NCBI RefSeq assembly: GCF_014204895.1
Contig: NZ_JACHMF010000001.1
Location: forward strand, 1,054,001 to 1,118,000
Source: Paractinoplanes abujensis
GTDB lineage: Bacteria > Actinomycetota > Actinomycetes > Mycobacteriales > Micromonosporaceae
Reading direction: 5' to 3'
Length of the DNA: 64,000 bases
Positions 7,093 to 16,352 of this stretch are shown piece after piece. The translations under genes and the position numbers were made by a program. How positions within the stretch are numbered: the stretch's first letter is position 1; the number at the start of each line of letters is the position of its first letter. The notes beneath the pieces were generated by a model. The model had not been told where the DNA came from. It searched no databases and saw only the letters and a program-made list of their open reading frames with translations.

Positions 7093-10000
7093 ATGGTGGC
7101 CGAAACCCCCAGAGCAGCCGTACGCGCTTGGCGTGACGGGCTGGTCAACCTGGACGCCGGCAACCGCCTGCTCAACTTCCGCCCCACCACGAGCGGCACC
7201 CTGCAGATCGCCGGGCCGGCCGCCCCCGACATCGTCTCCGCCCTGCGCGGCGACCGCGACTACGGATTCCTGCCCGCCGACGCCCGGCCCGAACCCGGCG
7301 GCCTGTTCCGCACCGGTCTGACCGCTGTCACGCTCGGCGCCCAGCTGCGGCGGCTGCTGCGCAAATCACGCCAGGACTTCCTCGACCGGGGCGTGGCCGC
7401 GCTGCACCTGGCGATCGGGATGCTGCACTGGCGCGACCCCGACGACGTGGCGCTGACCAGCCCCGTCCTGCTGCTGCCGGCCGAACTGGTGGCACCCGGG
7501 CCGGCGGGGGTGCCCCGGCTGCGGGTGCGGGGGGAGGACCCGGTGGTCAACCCGGCCCTCATGCTCCGGCTGCGGCAGATGGGCATCGCCATGCCGGGGG
7601 TGGACGGGCTGGCGGGGCTGGACGTGCGGGCCTACCTGGCCGAGCTGCGCGACGTCGTCGACAACCGGGACGGGTGGGTGGTCGAGGAGACCGTGCTGCT
7701 GTCGCGGTTCACCTTTCACAAGGAGGCGATGTATCGGGACCTGCTCGACAACGAGGCCCGGATCGTGGTTCATCCGTTGGTGGAGGCACTGTCCGGGAAA
7801 TCGGGCGCGGTTTCCGCCTGTGGACAACCCGCTCCGGCCCTCTTGGCAGATGTAGATTCTTCAGGCATCTCCCCGGGTGGGTGGAGGGGTGGCGGGTGGG
7901 AAACCACTGAGCAGCACACAGGCGAAGATCTTCCGCTTGTGCTCGACGCCGACGCGACCCAGCGGGCCTGCGTGAACGCGGCCCTGGCGGGGCAGAGCTT
8001 CGTGCTCGACGGCCCGCCCGGCACGGGCAAGTCGCAGACCATCGCAAACATGATCGGCTGTCTGCTGCACGCCGGGAAGACGGTTCTGTTCGTCTCCGAG
8101 AAGGCGGCCGCCCTGGAGGTCGTGCGCAACCGGCTGGCCGGCGCCGGACTGGAGGCGTATCTGCTGGAACTGCACAGCCACAAGGCGACCCGTAAGGAAG
8201 TGGCCCGTGCGCTGGCCGGCTCGCTCGACCCGCGGGCGATCGATCCGGCCCCGGCGCGGGACGACGGGCGGCTGCGGGAGCTGCGCGGGCTGCTCAACGG
8301 CTACGCGACGGCGATGAACGAGCGCCGCGAACCGCTCGGCCGCACGCTGCACGAGGTGCTGGGCGACTGCGCCCGCCTCACCGGCCTGCCCGAGGTGCCG
8401 GCGCCGTGCGAACGGCCGCGGGAGCTGACGGCGCAGGCCGTCCACGACGCCTTGGAGGCGGCGGACGACCTGGCGCGTTGCCGCCGGGCCGCGGCCGGGC
8501 CGCAGACGTTCGCGTGGCGCGGGGTCACCGAGCGGGCGCCGCTGGGCGAGCCGCTGCGGCGGGCCGGGCACGCGCTGCACGCGCTGGCAGCGGAGGCGCA
8601 CAAGCACACCGCGATCGCCGAGGCGTTCGCGGTGACCCGGCCGTCGGCCGTGGGCACGCTGGCAATGCTGGTGACCCACGCCGCGCGGCGGCCGTCCGCG
8701 GTGGCCGACGAGTGGCTGACCGCGGGCAGCCTGGAACCGATCGGGCGGGCCGCCGAGCGCCGCGCCCGCCGGCTGGCCGACGCGCGCCGGGCCCGGGCCG
8801 CGGTGCGGGAGGCGGCCGGGGTCGAGTGGCACGAGCTGCCCGACCTGGATCCGCCCGCGGTCGAGCCCCGTACGCTGACCGCGGCCGGGGCCGAGGAGTC
8901 GGTGCGCCGGCTGGCCGGGGAGGCGGACGCCCTCGACGAGCTGCGCGCGGAGGTCGCCGCCACGGTGGCCCGGCTCGGCCTGCCCGCCGTGGTCACGTTC
9001 GCCGACCTGACCCGCTTCGCCGGTTTGGCCGAGCTGGCGAGCCGCCCGCACCGCCCGGAGCCGTTCTGGTTCGGTCCGGGCCTGCTGGCCGGGGTGTCGG
9101 TGGCCGCGGCCGCCCTGCAACGCTGCGCCGAGGCGGTGACCGCGGCCGAGGCCGAGTGCCGCCGCTGGTTCCTTGACGGGATCGTCGAGCAGCCGGTGGA
9201 GCAGCTGGCCGACCGTCTCACCCACGAGCACCGCGGGCTGCGCAAGCTGCTGGGGGCGTACCGGCGCGACTGGGACGCCGTGGCCGCGTACTGCAGGCCG
9301 TCCGTGCCCACGGCCGAGGCCGTGGCCCACGTCGGCGCCGCGGTGGCCTGGCAGCGGGCCCGGCGCGAACGGGCCGCGGCCGAGCACCAGTACGCGCCCC
9401 TGCTCGGCCGGTACTGGCGCGGCGACGCCCCGCTGCACGAGGCCCTGCGGCTGGCCGGTGAGATCGTGCGGCTCACCCCGCCCGACGCGCTGCCGGCAGT
9501 GGCCGACCAGCTCTGCCGCCCCGTGCCCGACCCGCGCCTGGCCCGGACGGCGGCCCAGGTCCGCGCCCTGGCCCGGCGCGAGTCGGCCGCGGACACGCCG
9601 CAGGACGCCGCGGCCCGCCGCCGCGCCCAGCTCGGTCCGCTGAGAGAGGCGGCCACCGCGCTGCACGCCTACGCCCGCGCGCTCGGCCGCGACGCCGACG
9701 TGGCCGAGGTCCGGCGCCTGGCCCGCCTGCGCCGGGCCGCGGCCGACGAGGAACGGGTGCTGGCCGACGACTACGCGACGGCGGTGGCCGGCCTGGGCGT
9801 GGCCGCCGTGCACGACGACGCCCTGGAAGAGGCGGTGGGGTGGGCCCGGGCGGCCCGGCGGCTCACGTCGGGGATCGACCGGCCGCTCACCGGGGAGCAG
9901 GCCGCGGCGCTGCATTCGGACGGCGGCGCCGCGGCCCTCACCGAACGGTTCGGGGCCTGGGAGGACGCCCGGGACGTCGTCGTCGGGGCGTTCACGCCGG

Positions 10001-11790
10001 CCCGCCGGACCGAGGTCGGCGAGCTGCTCGACGACTACGCCGGCCCGCTGCTGACCGAGCTGCTCGACGACCCCGGCGGCCAGGACCAGTGGCTCGGCTA
10101 CGACCGGGCCCGGCGGGTGCTGACCGCGGAGGCGATCGCGTTCTGCGCCGGGCTGCCCACCGAGCAGGTGCGGCCGGCCCTGCACCGGGCGCTGCTGGCG
10201 GCCTGGGCCGACGCGGTGATCCGGGACGACGAGCGTCTGCACCCGTACGGCGGGCCGGAACGTGATCGGCTGGTCGAGGAGTTCCGGGAGCTGGACGCGG
10301 CGCTGACCGGGCGGGCGCCGGCCACGATCGTGGCGGCGGTCGAGCAGCGGCGGGCCGCGGGGCGGGTGCCCGCCGAGGTGACGCTGCTGCGCCGGGAGGG
10401 CATGAAGGAGACCCGCCATCTGGCCGTACGGGACCTGATCGGGCGGACCCGGCGGACGGTGCAGACCGGCAAGCCCTGCTTCCTCATGTCGCCGCTCGCG
10501 GTCAGCCAGTTCCTGCCGGCCGACCTCGAATTCGACGTGGTCGTCTTTGACGAGGCGTCGCAGATCGCCCCGGCCGACGCGATCAACTGCCTGTACCGGG
10601 CGAGCGCGATGGTCGTGGCCGGCGACGACCGGCAGCTGCCGCCCACGTCGTTCTTCACCCGCACCGACTCCGACGAAGACGGCAGCGACGTCAACGACTT
10701 CCAGTCCATCCTGGAACTGGCCAAGGGGTGCGGTGCCTTCGAAAGCCGCGGGCTCGGCTGGCACTACCGCAGCCGGCACGAGGCGCTGATCGCCTTCGCC
10801 AACAACCAGTTCTACGAGGGCCGGCTGCGAACGTTCCCGGGCGCGAACGCCGATCCCGAGACGGGCGTCGAGCTCATCCCGGCCCGCGGTGTCTACCGCC
10901 GGGGGACGTCGCGCGACAACCCGGTCGAGGCCGAGATGGTCGCCGAGCGCATCGTGTCGTGCCTGACGACCCGGCCCGAGCTCTCGTACGGCGTGGTCAC
11001 GTTCTCGGTGGCGCAGGCCGAGGCGATCGAGGCCGCCCTGGACCGCGCGGCCGCCCGCCACCCGGGCCTGGACCGGCTGCTCGACGGGGACCGGCTCTCC
11101 GGGTTCTTCGTCAAGAGCCTGGAGTCGGTGCAGGGCGACGAGCGCGACGTGATGGTCTTCTCGATCGGGTACGGGCGCGACCAGCACGGGCGGATCAGCT
11201 CCCATTTCGGCGCGCTCAACCAGCCCAACGGCTGGCGCCGGCTCAACGTCGCGATCACCCGGGCCCGGCGCCGCGTCGAGATCGTCTCGTCGGTGCGGTC
11301 GCGCGACATCCCGGAGTCGGCGAACGAGGGCGTACGCCACCTCGCCGCCTACCTGGACTACGCCGAGCGGGGGGCCGCGGCCCTGCCCGGCCGGGTGCCG
11401 GCCCCCGACCCGTTCGTGGTGGCGGTGCTCGAGACGGTGTGCTCGTGGGGGTATCGCGCGCGAGCCCGGATCGGCCTGGACGGCTACCGCATCGACGTCG
11501 GGGTGCGCCACCCCACGCCCGCGGGCGGCTACATCCTCGGCATCGAGTGCGACGGTCCGCGCTACGGCTCGATCGGCTCGGCCCGCGACCGGGACCGGCT
11601 CGCCGGCGAGGTCCTCACCGGACTCGGCTGGCAGCTGCACCGGATCTGGGGCGCGGCGTGGCACCGCGACCGGGTGGGGGAGGAGGCCCGGTTGCGCGCG
11701 GCGATCGAGCGGGCGATCGGCGACCTGCCCTCCGCGGGGCCGCGACCTTACCGTCGAGTAGAGTCACTCGGACTGCGCCTGGTGCCCTGA
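7093..11790 (+). CDS. DUF4011 / SF1 helicase / Vsr-like nuclease protein
   Basis: A giant of about 1,565 aa. The N-terminus matches DUF4011 (AWRDGLVNLDAGNRLLNF). A superfamily-1 helicase core carries Walker A DGPPGTGKSQ near residue 306, Walker B VVFDEASQIAPAD near 1152, AGDDRQLPPTSF, and motif VI LNVAITRARRRVEI near 1385. A long Ala/Arg/Leu-rich helical insert lies between motifs I and II. The last ~110 residues are a restriction-like domain (RIDVGV, then GIECDG, then RDRDRLAGEVLTGLGW) of the Vsr/MTES_1575 type. The second ATG (7093) is preferred because GGTGGA lies 9 nt before it; ATG 7084 has no spacing. The order resembles DUF4011-helicase-Vsr proteins reported in phage-defence surveys. 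No methylase is adjacent. Confidence 0.88.
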   Translation: MVAETPRAAVRAWRDGLVNLDAGNRLLNFRPTTSGTLQIAGPAAPDIVSALRGDRDYGFLPADARPEPGGLFRTGLTAVTLGAQLRRLLRKSRQDFLDRGVAALHLAIGMLHWRDPDDVALTSPVLLLPAELVAPGPAGVPRLRVRGEDPVVNPALMLRLRQMGIAMPGVDGLAGLDVRAYLAELRDVVDNRDGWVVEETVLLSRFTFHKEAMYRDLLDNEARIVVHPLVEALSGKSGAVSACGQPAPALLADVDSSGISPGGWRGGGWETTEQHTGEDLPLVLDADATQRACVNAALAGQSFVLDGPPGTGKSQTIANMIGCLLHAGKTVLFVSEKAAALEVVRNRLAGAGLEAYLLELHSHKATRKEVARALAGSLDPRAIDPAPARDDGRLRELRGLLNGYATAMNERREPLGRTLHEVLGDCARLTGLPEVPAPCERPRELTAQAVHDALEAADDLARCRRAAAGPQTFAWRGVTERAPLGEPLRRAGHALHALAAEAHKHTAIAEAFAVTRPSAVGTLAMLVTHAARRPSAVADEWLTAGSLEPIGRAAERRARRLADARRARAAVREAAGVEWHELPDLDPPAVEPRTLTAAGAEESVRRLAGEADALDELRAEVAATVARLGLPAVVTFADLTRFAGLAELASRPHRPEPFWFGPGLLAGVSVAAAALQRCAEAVTAAEAECRRWFLDGIVEQPVEQLADRLTHEHRGLRKLLGAYRRDWDAVAAYCRPSVPTAEAVAHVGAAVAWQRARRERAAAEHQYAPLLGRYWRGDAPLHEALRLAGEIVRLTPPDALPAVADQLCRPVPDPRLARTAAQVRALARRESAADTPQDAAARRRAQLGPLREAATALHAYARALGRDADVAEVRRLARLRRAAADEERVLADDYATAVAGLGVAAVHDDALEEAVGWARAARRLTSGIDRPLTGEQAAALHSDGGAAALTERFGAWEDARDVVVGAFTPARRTEVGELLDDYAGPLLTELLDDPGGQDQWLGYDRARRVLTAEAIAFCAGLPTEQVRPALHRALLAAWADAVIRDDERLHPYGGPERDRLVEEFRELDAALTGRAPATIVAAVEQRRAAGRVPAEVTLLRREGMKETRHLAVRDLIGRTRRTVQTGKPCFLMSPLAVSQFLPADLEFDVVVFDEASQIAPADAINCLYRASAMVVAGDDRQLPPTSFFTRTDSDEDGSDVNDFQSILELAKGCGAFESRGLGWHYRSRHEALIAFANNQFYEGRLRTFPGANADPETGVELIPARGVYRRGTSRDNPVEAEMVAERIVSCLTTRPELSYGVVTFSVAQAEAIEAALDRAAARHPGLDRLLDGDRLSGFFVKSLESVQGDERDVMVFSIGYGRDQHGRISSHFGALNQPNGWRRLNVAITRARRRVEIVSSVRSRDIPESANEGVRHLAAYLDYAERGAAALPGRVPAPDPFVVAVLETVCSWGYRARARIGLDGYRIDVGVRHPTPAGGYILGIECDGPRYGSIGSARDRDRLAGEVLTGLGWQLHRIWGAAWHRDRVGEEARLRAAIERAIGDLPSAGPRPYRRVESLGLRLVP

Positions 11791-11846
11791 CGCCCTGGAC
11801 TAGCGACCGTTTAGGACCGATTACGGTATTGACTCGTTGCGTTCGG

Positions 11847-13259
11847 ATGTCCAGCATATGTCGCGTGACTCCCGGGACCTCGTCGGCGCAGGCTGCGCCG
11901 GTCAGCTGCGTCGCGTTCCGCGCTGACGGTCGTCGGCTGGCCAGCGGCACCGAGGGGGGCCAGGTCACCGTCAGGGAGACCAGCGACCCGTCCCGCCCCG
12001 TGGCGATGACCGAATTTGCCCATCGTTCGGCGGTGCTGGCCGCGGCCTGGAACCCGGGCGCGTCCGATCTGCTGGCCATCGGCTCGGCCGACGGCACCGC
12101 CGCGGTGTGGCGCGTCGTCGACGACCGCCCGCCGCATCTGATGAAGGTGCTCGGCGGGCACCCGGCCGCCGTCACCGGCGTCTCGTGGATGCCCGACGGC
12201 CAGCACCTGCTGTGCCAGCTGGCCGACGGGCGCGCGGCCGTGTGGCGGGCGTTCGCCGAGACCTACCTGGGCGAGCTCGACGACTGCGTACGCCTCGACG
12301 TCAGCTCGACCGGACTGGTCGCCACGGTCGGCGTCAACGGCTTCGTGGCCGTCCGCGACCTCGCCCAGGACCGTTCGCCGCTGGCCGGCCGGGCCGCGCC
12401 CGCCGTCGAGGCCTGCGCCTGGTCGCCCGACGCGACCACGCTCGCCCTGGCCCGCCGCGACGGCGCGGTCGAGCTGCGCAACGCCCACCTCGACCCGATC
12501 CGCACCCTGCGCGCCGGGGACGCGCCGCTGCGCTCGATCACCTGGTCGGCCGACGGGCGGCACGTGCTGACCGGGGCGTACGACGGCACGGTGACCGCCC
12601 TGGACACGGCGGGCCGGCCGCACTGGCGGCTCACCGACCCGACCATCCGCTCCCGCTCGCTCGCGGTCGGCGGCCCGGTGCTGGCCACGGCCACCTTCGC
12701 CGGGCGGCCCTACCTGCTCGACGCCACCTCGGGCACCCCGCTCACCGCCGGGCTGTCGCTGCCCGCCCTGCCCGCGCCGACCCGCCCGTTCCGCGACGGC
12801 GTGCTGGCCGCCGAGGGCCGGGTCGTGACCGCCGGGCCGCCGCACGCGGGTGACCGCACCGTCGTGGTCGAGCACGACCTGCGCGTCGGGGCGATCGACT
12901 CGCTGGCCGACCGGGTGATCGTCTCGGCGGCGCACCACGCCGTACGGGTGGCCCGGCTCGACCCGGCGGGCTACGAGGTGGAACGCGGCATCACTCTGCG
13001 CGCCCCCGAGCCGGTGGGCACGGTCGCGCTGCTCGGCACGCCCGAGACGACAGTCGTGGTCGCCGCGTCGTACGAGTTCCGCCTCTACTCGTGGACCGTC
13101 GACTGGACGGGGCCGCCGATCGGGCCGGGAGTGGTGGGGGAGTTCGGGGCCGGGATCGCCGCCCTGCAGCGCCTCGACGAGCAGCGCCTGACCGCCACCG
13201 ACCACCGCGGCGAGCTGGTCATCCTCGCCCTCGGCGCCGACGGCGCGCTCAACAACTAA
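11847..13259 (+). CDS. WD40-repeat protein
   Basis: About 470 aa composed of degenerate WD40 blades from end to end, for example VSCVAFRADGRRLASGTEGGQV, LAAAWNPGASDLLAIGSADGTAAVW, TGVSWMPDGQHLLCQLADGRAAVW and SITWSADGRHVLTGAYDGTV. A beta-propeller with no other domain, probably a protein-interaction scaffold. There is no signal peptide. It begins 56 nt after the helicase-nuclease gene on the same strand, so the two could share transcripts, though a TTGACT -35-like box lies in the gap. The start is ATG 11847; GTG 11865 is a possible shorter start. Confidence 0.82.
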   Translation: MSSICRVTPGTSSAQAAPVSCVAFRADGRRLASGTEGGQVTVRETSDPSRPVAMTEFAHRSAVLAAAWNPGASDLLAIGSADGTAAVWRVVDDRPPHLMKVLGGHPAAVTGVSWMPDGQHLLCQLADGRAAVWRAFAETYLGELDDCVRLDVSSTGLVATVGVNGFVAVRDLAQDRSPLAGRAAPAVEACAWSPDATTLALARRDGAVELRNAHLDPIRTLRAGDAPLRSITWSADGRHVLTGAYDGTVTALDTAGRPHWRLTDPTIRSRSLAVGGPVLATATFAGRPYLLDATSGTPLTAGLSLPALPAPTRPFRDGVLAAEGRVVTAGPPHAGDRTVVVEHDLRVGAIDSLADRVIVSAAHHAVRVARLDPAGYEVERGITLRAPEPVGTVALLGTPETTVVVAASYEFRLYSWTVDWTGPPIGPGVVGEFGAGIAALQRLDEQRLTATDHRGELVILALGADGALNN

Positions 13260-13262
13260 GGC

Positions 13263-13883
13263 CTACTCGAACCGGGCCGGGTCGCCCGCGCCCACGCGCA
13301 GGATCTCGGGCTCGCCGCCGGAGAGGTCGATCACCGTCGTCGGCTCGGTGCCGCCCTCGCCGGAGTCGACGACCGCGTCGACCACGTGGTCCAGGGCCTC
13401 CTTGATCTCCCAGCCCATCGTCATCGGCTCCTCCTGGCCCGGCAGCAGCAGCGTGCTCGACACCAGCGGCTCGCCCAGCTCGGCCAGGATCGCCTGCGCG
13501 ACGACGTGGTCGGGGATGCGCACGCCCACCGTCTTCTTCTTCGGGTGCAGCAGGCGGCGCGGCACTTCCTTGGTGGCGGGCAGGATGAACGTGTACGGAC
13601 CCGGGGTCGCCGACTTGATCGCCCGGAACGACGCATTGTTGATCTGCACGAACTGCCCCAGCTGCGCGAAGTCATGACACATCAGCGTGAAGTGGTGCCG
13701 GTCGTCGAGGTGCCGGATCTCGCGGATGCGGTCCAGTCCGTCCTTGTTGCCCATCCGGCAGCCCAGCGCGAACAGCGAGTCGGTCGGATAGGCGATCAGC
13801 CCGTCCCCGCGCACGATGTCGGCCAGCTGCCGGATCGAGCGCGGCTGAGGATTGTCCGGATGCACGTCGAAATACTTCGCCAC
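13263..13883 (-). CDS. Sua5/YciO/YrdC-family protein (threonylcarbamoyl-AMP synthase-like)
   Basis: 206 aa, the YciO branch of the family. The opening AKYFDVHPDNPQPRSI and the core GLIAYPTDSLFALGCRMGNK match it; the KRPxxxP nucleotide site of YrdC is replaced by a divergent HLDDRHHFTLMC segment. True YrdC/Sua5 makes threonylcarbamoyl-AMP for tRNA t6A37. YciO proteins bind RNA and have weak or uncertain activity, so function is only likely. The GTG start at 13883 is preferred over TTG 13889 by family alignment. It is convergent with the WD40 gene, 3 bp apart. Confidence 0.85.
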   Translation of the reverse strand: MAKYFDVHPDNPQPRSIRQLADIVRGDGLIAYPTDSLFALGCRMGNKDGLDRIREIRHLDDRHHFTLMCHDFAQLGQFVQINNASFRAIKSATPGPYTFILPATKEVPRRLLHPKKKTVGVRIPDHVVAQAILAELGEPLVSSTLLLPGQEEPMTMGWEIKEALDHVVDAVVDSGEGGTEPTTVIDLSGGEPEILRVGAGDPARFE

Positions 13884-13906
13884 CCGCAAAGCCTAGTGAG
13901 TCGCCG

Positions 13907-14755
13907 TCACGGGCGTGATCGACTCCCCGCTATCGCGTGCACGACCGCCGCCATGTCCTTCTCCGCGTGGCCCTGGGCGGCCGTCTCGGCGTACAGGGAA
14001 AGGCAGACGTCGAGCAGCGGGGAGGCAACTCCGGCGCGGCGCGCGGCCGCCACCACCAGCTCGTTGTTCTTGAGCACGTCGTGGATCGCCGCCTGCACCG
14101 CGAAGTCGCCGGTGACCAGCTTGGCCGCCTTGACCCGGGAGACCGTGCTGGCCATCGGTCCCGCGTCCAGCACCTCACGCAGGAGGGCCGGATCGAGCCC
14201 GTACGCCGTGGCGAAGTGGAACGCCTCGGCGAGCCCGGTCACCATGCTGATCAGGAACGTGTTGACCGCCAGCTTCATGAGCAGGGCGTTCGGGACCTCG
14301 CCGCAGTCCACGACCTGCTTGCACATCGGCTCCAGCACAGGTGTCAGGCCCGACGTGTCCCCGGCGATCATCGCGATCAGCTCACCCGCCTCGGCCGGCC
14401 CGCGGGAGCCCGAGACCGGGGCCTCCGCGTACCGTCCGCCCCGCGCCCGGATCCGCTCGCCCAGTGCGGCCGAATACTCCGGGCCGGTGGTGCCCATGTG
14501 AACCACCAGTGTCCCGCGTACGTCGACGCCGTCGAGCACCTCGTCCATGGCCCGCTCGGTGGCCAGCATCAGGATCACCACGTCGGCCCGCTCGAACACC
14601 TCGGCCGCCGTGCCCACGCGGGTCGCGCCCGGCGGCGTGTTGCCCCGGTCGGTACGGCTCCACACGATCGGGCCGGCGCCGGCCCGGGCCAGATTGGCGG
14701 CCATCGGCGTCCCCATCACGCCGAGCCCGATAAACCCCACGGTCATGCCGCTCAC
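13907..14755 (-). CDS. NAD(P)-dependent beta-hydroxyacid dehydrogenase
   Basis: 282 aa, 3-hydroxyisobutyrate dehydrogenase / tartronate semialdehyde reductase family. Evidence: Rossmann motif [21 protein letters not shown], substrate-binding [15 protein letters not shown] and the catalytic-lysine helix [14 protein letters not shown]. Start GTG 14755 has GGAG eight bases upstream; ATG 14746 with GGTGAG is the alternative. It is the next gene upstream of the YciO gene on the same strand (23 bp gap), so they may be co-transcribed. The natural substrate is not evident; several family members act on garden-variety imines or aldehydes. Confidence 0.88.
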   Translation of the reverse strand: MSGMTVGFIGLGVMGTPMAANLARAGAGPIVWSRTDRGNTPPGATRVGTAAEVFERADVVILMLATERAMDEVLDGVDVRGTLVVHMGTTGPEYSAALGERIRARGGRYAEAPVSGSRGPAEAGELIAMIAGDTSGLTPVLEPMCKQVVDCGEVPNALLMKLAVNTFLISMVTGLAEAFHFATAYGLDPALLREVLDAGPMASTVSRVKAAKLVTGDFAVQAAIHDVLKNNELVVAAARRAGVASPLLDVCLSLYAETAAQGHAEKDMAAVVHAIAGSRSRP

Positions 14756-14869
14756 CGTAAGGTCTCCGGCCCCGGCCGGCCGGAGCCAATTCCGCTGTCG
14801 TGGCCCCGCTTCCGCGCCACTGTGGACTGTGAAATGCTGCGTCTACTCGATTTCACCGGAGGCCAGCCC

Positions 14870-15106
14870 ATGCCCGTGTCCGTGAACCTCGACGCCCTCC
14901 TCGACGAGCCCTTCCGCGACCTGGCGATCGGCGAGCTGATCAACGCCCCGGTCGCCGCCCTGGCCGGTGTCAGCGACGAGGAGGCGCAGGGCCTGAGCCT
15001 GGCCTTCGGCATCAACACGATCGCCGACCTGGCCGCCAACCCGTTCATCCGGGCCGCGGTCGCGATCGCCGAGATGGCCGGGGCCGCCGCCCCGCCGGAG
15101 GCCTAA
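14870..15106 (+). CDS. Small helix-hairpin-helix-like protein
   Basis: 78 aa with a GGAGG site 7 nt before ATG. The central part PVAALAGVSDEEAQGLSLAF then INTIADLA resembles the helix-hairpin-helix motifs found in DNA-binding and protein-docking domains: a hydrophobic pair around LAGVS, then a second helix that ends in a threonine-based turn. No catalytic residues, signal peptide or membrane helix. The family is not named with confidence. The end overlaps the convergent TetR gene by 4 bp. Confidence 0.7.
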   Translation: MPVSVNLDALLDEPFRDLAIGELINAPVAALAGVSDEEAQGLSLAFGINTIADLAANPFIRAAVAIAEMAGAAAPPEA

Positions 15107-15789
15107 GCGGGGATGCGCCGCCGGACGTCGGCCAGCAGCGACTGCATCGCGCCCTGGAAGAGCTCGGCCTGCAAGGGGCCGATGAACGCCGTGTGCCCGA
15201 ACGCCTCCAGCGTCACCAGCCCGTGCAGGTGACCCCAGACGCTGACGAACAGGGCCACGGCCGGGGCGGGCAGGGTGCCGATGCCGGGTGGCGGCAGATC
15301 GTCCAGCCGGTCGCGTAGCGCGGCGCTCAGTGGCGGCACGTCGGCCCGGGCGAGCTGCTCAGGAGCGTACGGGCCGAACAGCTCACGAACGAAGACCGAG
15401 GCCAGGCGGCGGGAGGCGTCGGTGGTGCGGCCGTTGTCGGGCGCCTCGTAGTGCGGCAGTGGGGTGCCGTAGATGAGCTGGAACATGGGCGCGTTCCCGA
15501 TCGCCCAGGCGCGGAACGCCGTCGCCGCCGGGATGAAGCCGGGTGCCGCGGCGACCGCGTCCTCCACGGTCTCGGCCAGGTCGAGGTAGGCCTCCGTGAT
15601 CAGCGTGGTGATCAGCTCGTCGCGGCTCGGGAAGTAGTGGTAGAGCGCCTGCACGGTCATCTCGAGGCTGCGCGCCACCGAGCGCAGCGACAGCCCGGCC
15701 GGCCCGCTCACGCCGATCTGCTCGCGTGCGGCGTCGAGGATCTCGCGGGTGGCCGCGGTGCGGCGGCGCTGACGTAACGGCGAGCTCAT
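15103..15789 (-). CDS. TetR-family transcriptional regulator (WHG-type C-terminus)
   Basis: 228 aa. The N-terminal HTH is typical: REILDAAREQIGVSGPAGLSLRSVARSLEMTVQALYHYFPSRDELI. The C-terminal ligand domain contains VWGHLHGLVTLEAFG, the WHG-motif group of TetR regulators. It is divergent from the SnoaL-like gene; the shared 110-bp gap contains an 11-bp palindrome that may be the operator. The ligand is unknown. Confidence 0.93.
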   Translation of the reverse strand: MSSPLRQRRRTAATREILDAAREQIGVSGPAGLSLRSVARSLEMTVQALYHYFPSRDELITTLITEAYLDLAETVEDAVAAAPGFIPAATAFRAWAIGNAPMFQLIYGTPLPHYEAPDNGRTTDASRRLASVFVRELFGPYAPEQLARADVPPLSAALRDRLDDLPPPGIGTLPAPAVALFVSVWGHLHGLVTLEAFGHTAFIGPLQAELFQGAMQSLLADVRRRIPA

Positions 15790-15810
15790 GGCGGCAGTGT
15801 ACGGCCTGCT

Positions 15811-15821
15811 TAACAGTGTTA
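15811..15821. promoter_or_regulatory. Candidate TetR operator
   Basis: TAACA-G-TGTTA palindrome located 22 bp upstream of the tetR start and 80 bp upstream of the SnoaL-like gene. Its position between divergent genes fits autoregulation and control of the neighbour. Arms are only 5 bp. Confidence 0.45.
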
Positions 15822-15900
15822 GGTAAATCTGGCACTGCCAAAGTGCCCGTCGATCTCGCTACGTTCGTGGCACAAGACCTCGAACAGCAGGGAGAATGCG

Positions 15901-16323
15901 ATGACCACCAACGTTTCCGAGCTCGTCGACGGCTGGCTGCGGCTCTGGAACGGCGAGCTCGACCGGGCCGCCGGCCTGCTCACGCCGGACTTCCGGGTGC
16001 ACGCCGCGCTGATGGGCGGTGGCGACGGCTCGGCCCTGTCCGGCCCCGAGGGACTGGCCGGCTGGATCGCGCAGACCCGGGCCGCGTTCACCAGCCTCAC
16101 GTTCGCCGTCGAGGTGGGCCCGATCGCGCAGGACGACCTGCTCGCCGTCCGCTGGACCGCGACCGGCACGTACGGCGGAGGCTTCCCGGGCGCCACGGCC
16201 GAGCCGGGCACGCCGATCGCCTTCACCGGCACCGACACGCTGCGCATCGCCGGCGACCGGCTGGCCGAGTACTGGGTCAACTCCGACATCCACGTGCTCT
16301 TTGCCCAGCTCGAAGTGAGCTGA
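15901..16323 (+). CDS. SnoaL-like / ester cyclase-type protein
   Basis: 140 aa of the NTF2-like fold: VSELVDGWLRLWNGELDRAAGLLTPDF opens as in SnoaL polyketide cyclases, followed by AVRWTATGTY and a closing LAEYWVNSDIHVL. A GGGAG site precedes the ATG. In this superfamily the pocket may be catalytic or only ligand-binding; no polyketide genes are near, so a small-molecule-binding or detoxifying role under the divergent TetR regulator is the best inference. Confidence 0.85.
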   Translation: MTTNVSELVDGWLRLWNGELDRAAGLLTPDFRVHAALMGGGDGSALSGPEGLAGWIAQTRAAFTSLTFAVEVGPIAQDDLLAVRWTATGTYGGGFPGATAEPGTPIAFTGTDTLRIAGDRLAEYWVNSDIHVLFAQLEVS

Positions 16324-16352
16324 CCCAAGGCCCGGGACGTACGGGGAAAGGG

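Noticed and set aside
7861..11664. Very long open frame on the minus strand opposite the helicase gene (about 1,267 codons)
   Set aside because: It is a GC-rich antisense shadow. The + strand protein has complete family motifs; the antisense product is Arg/Pro/Gly/His-rich with no domain.
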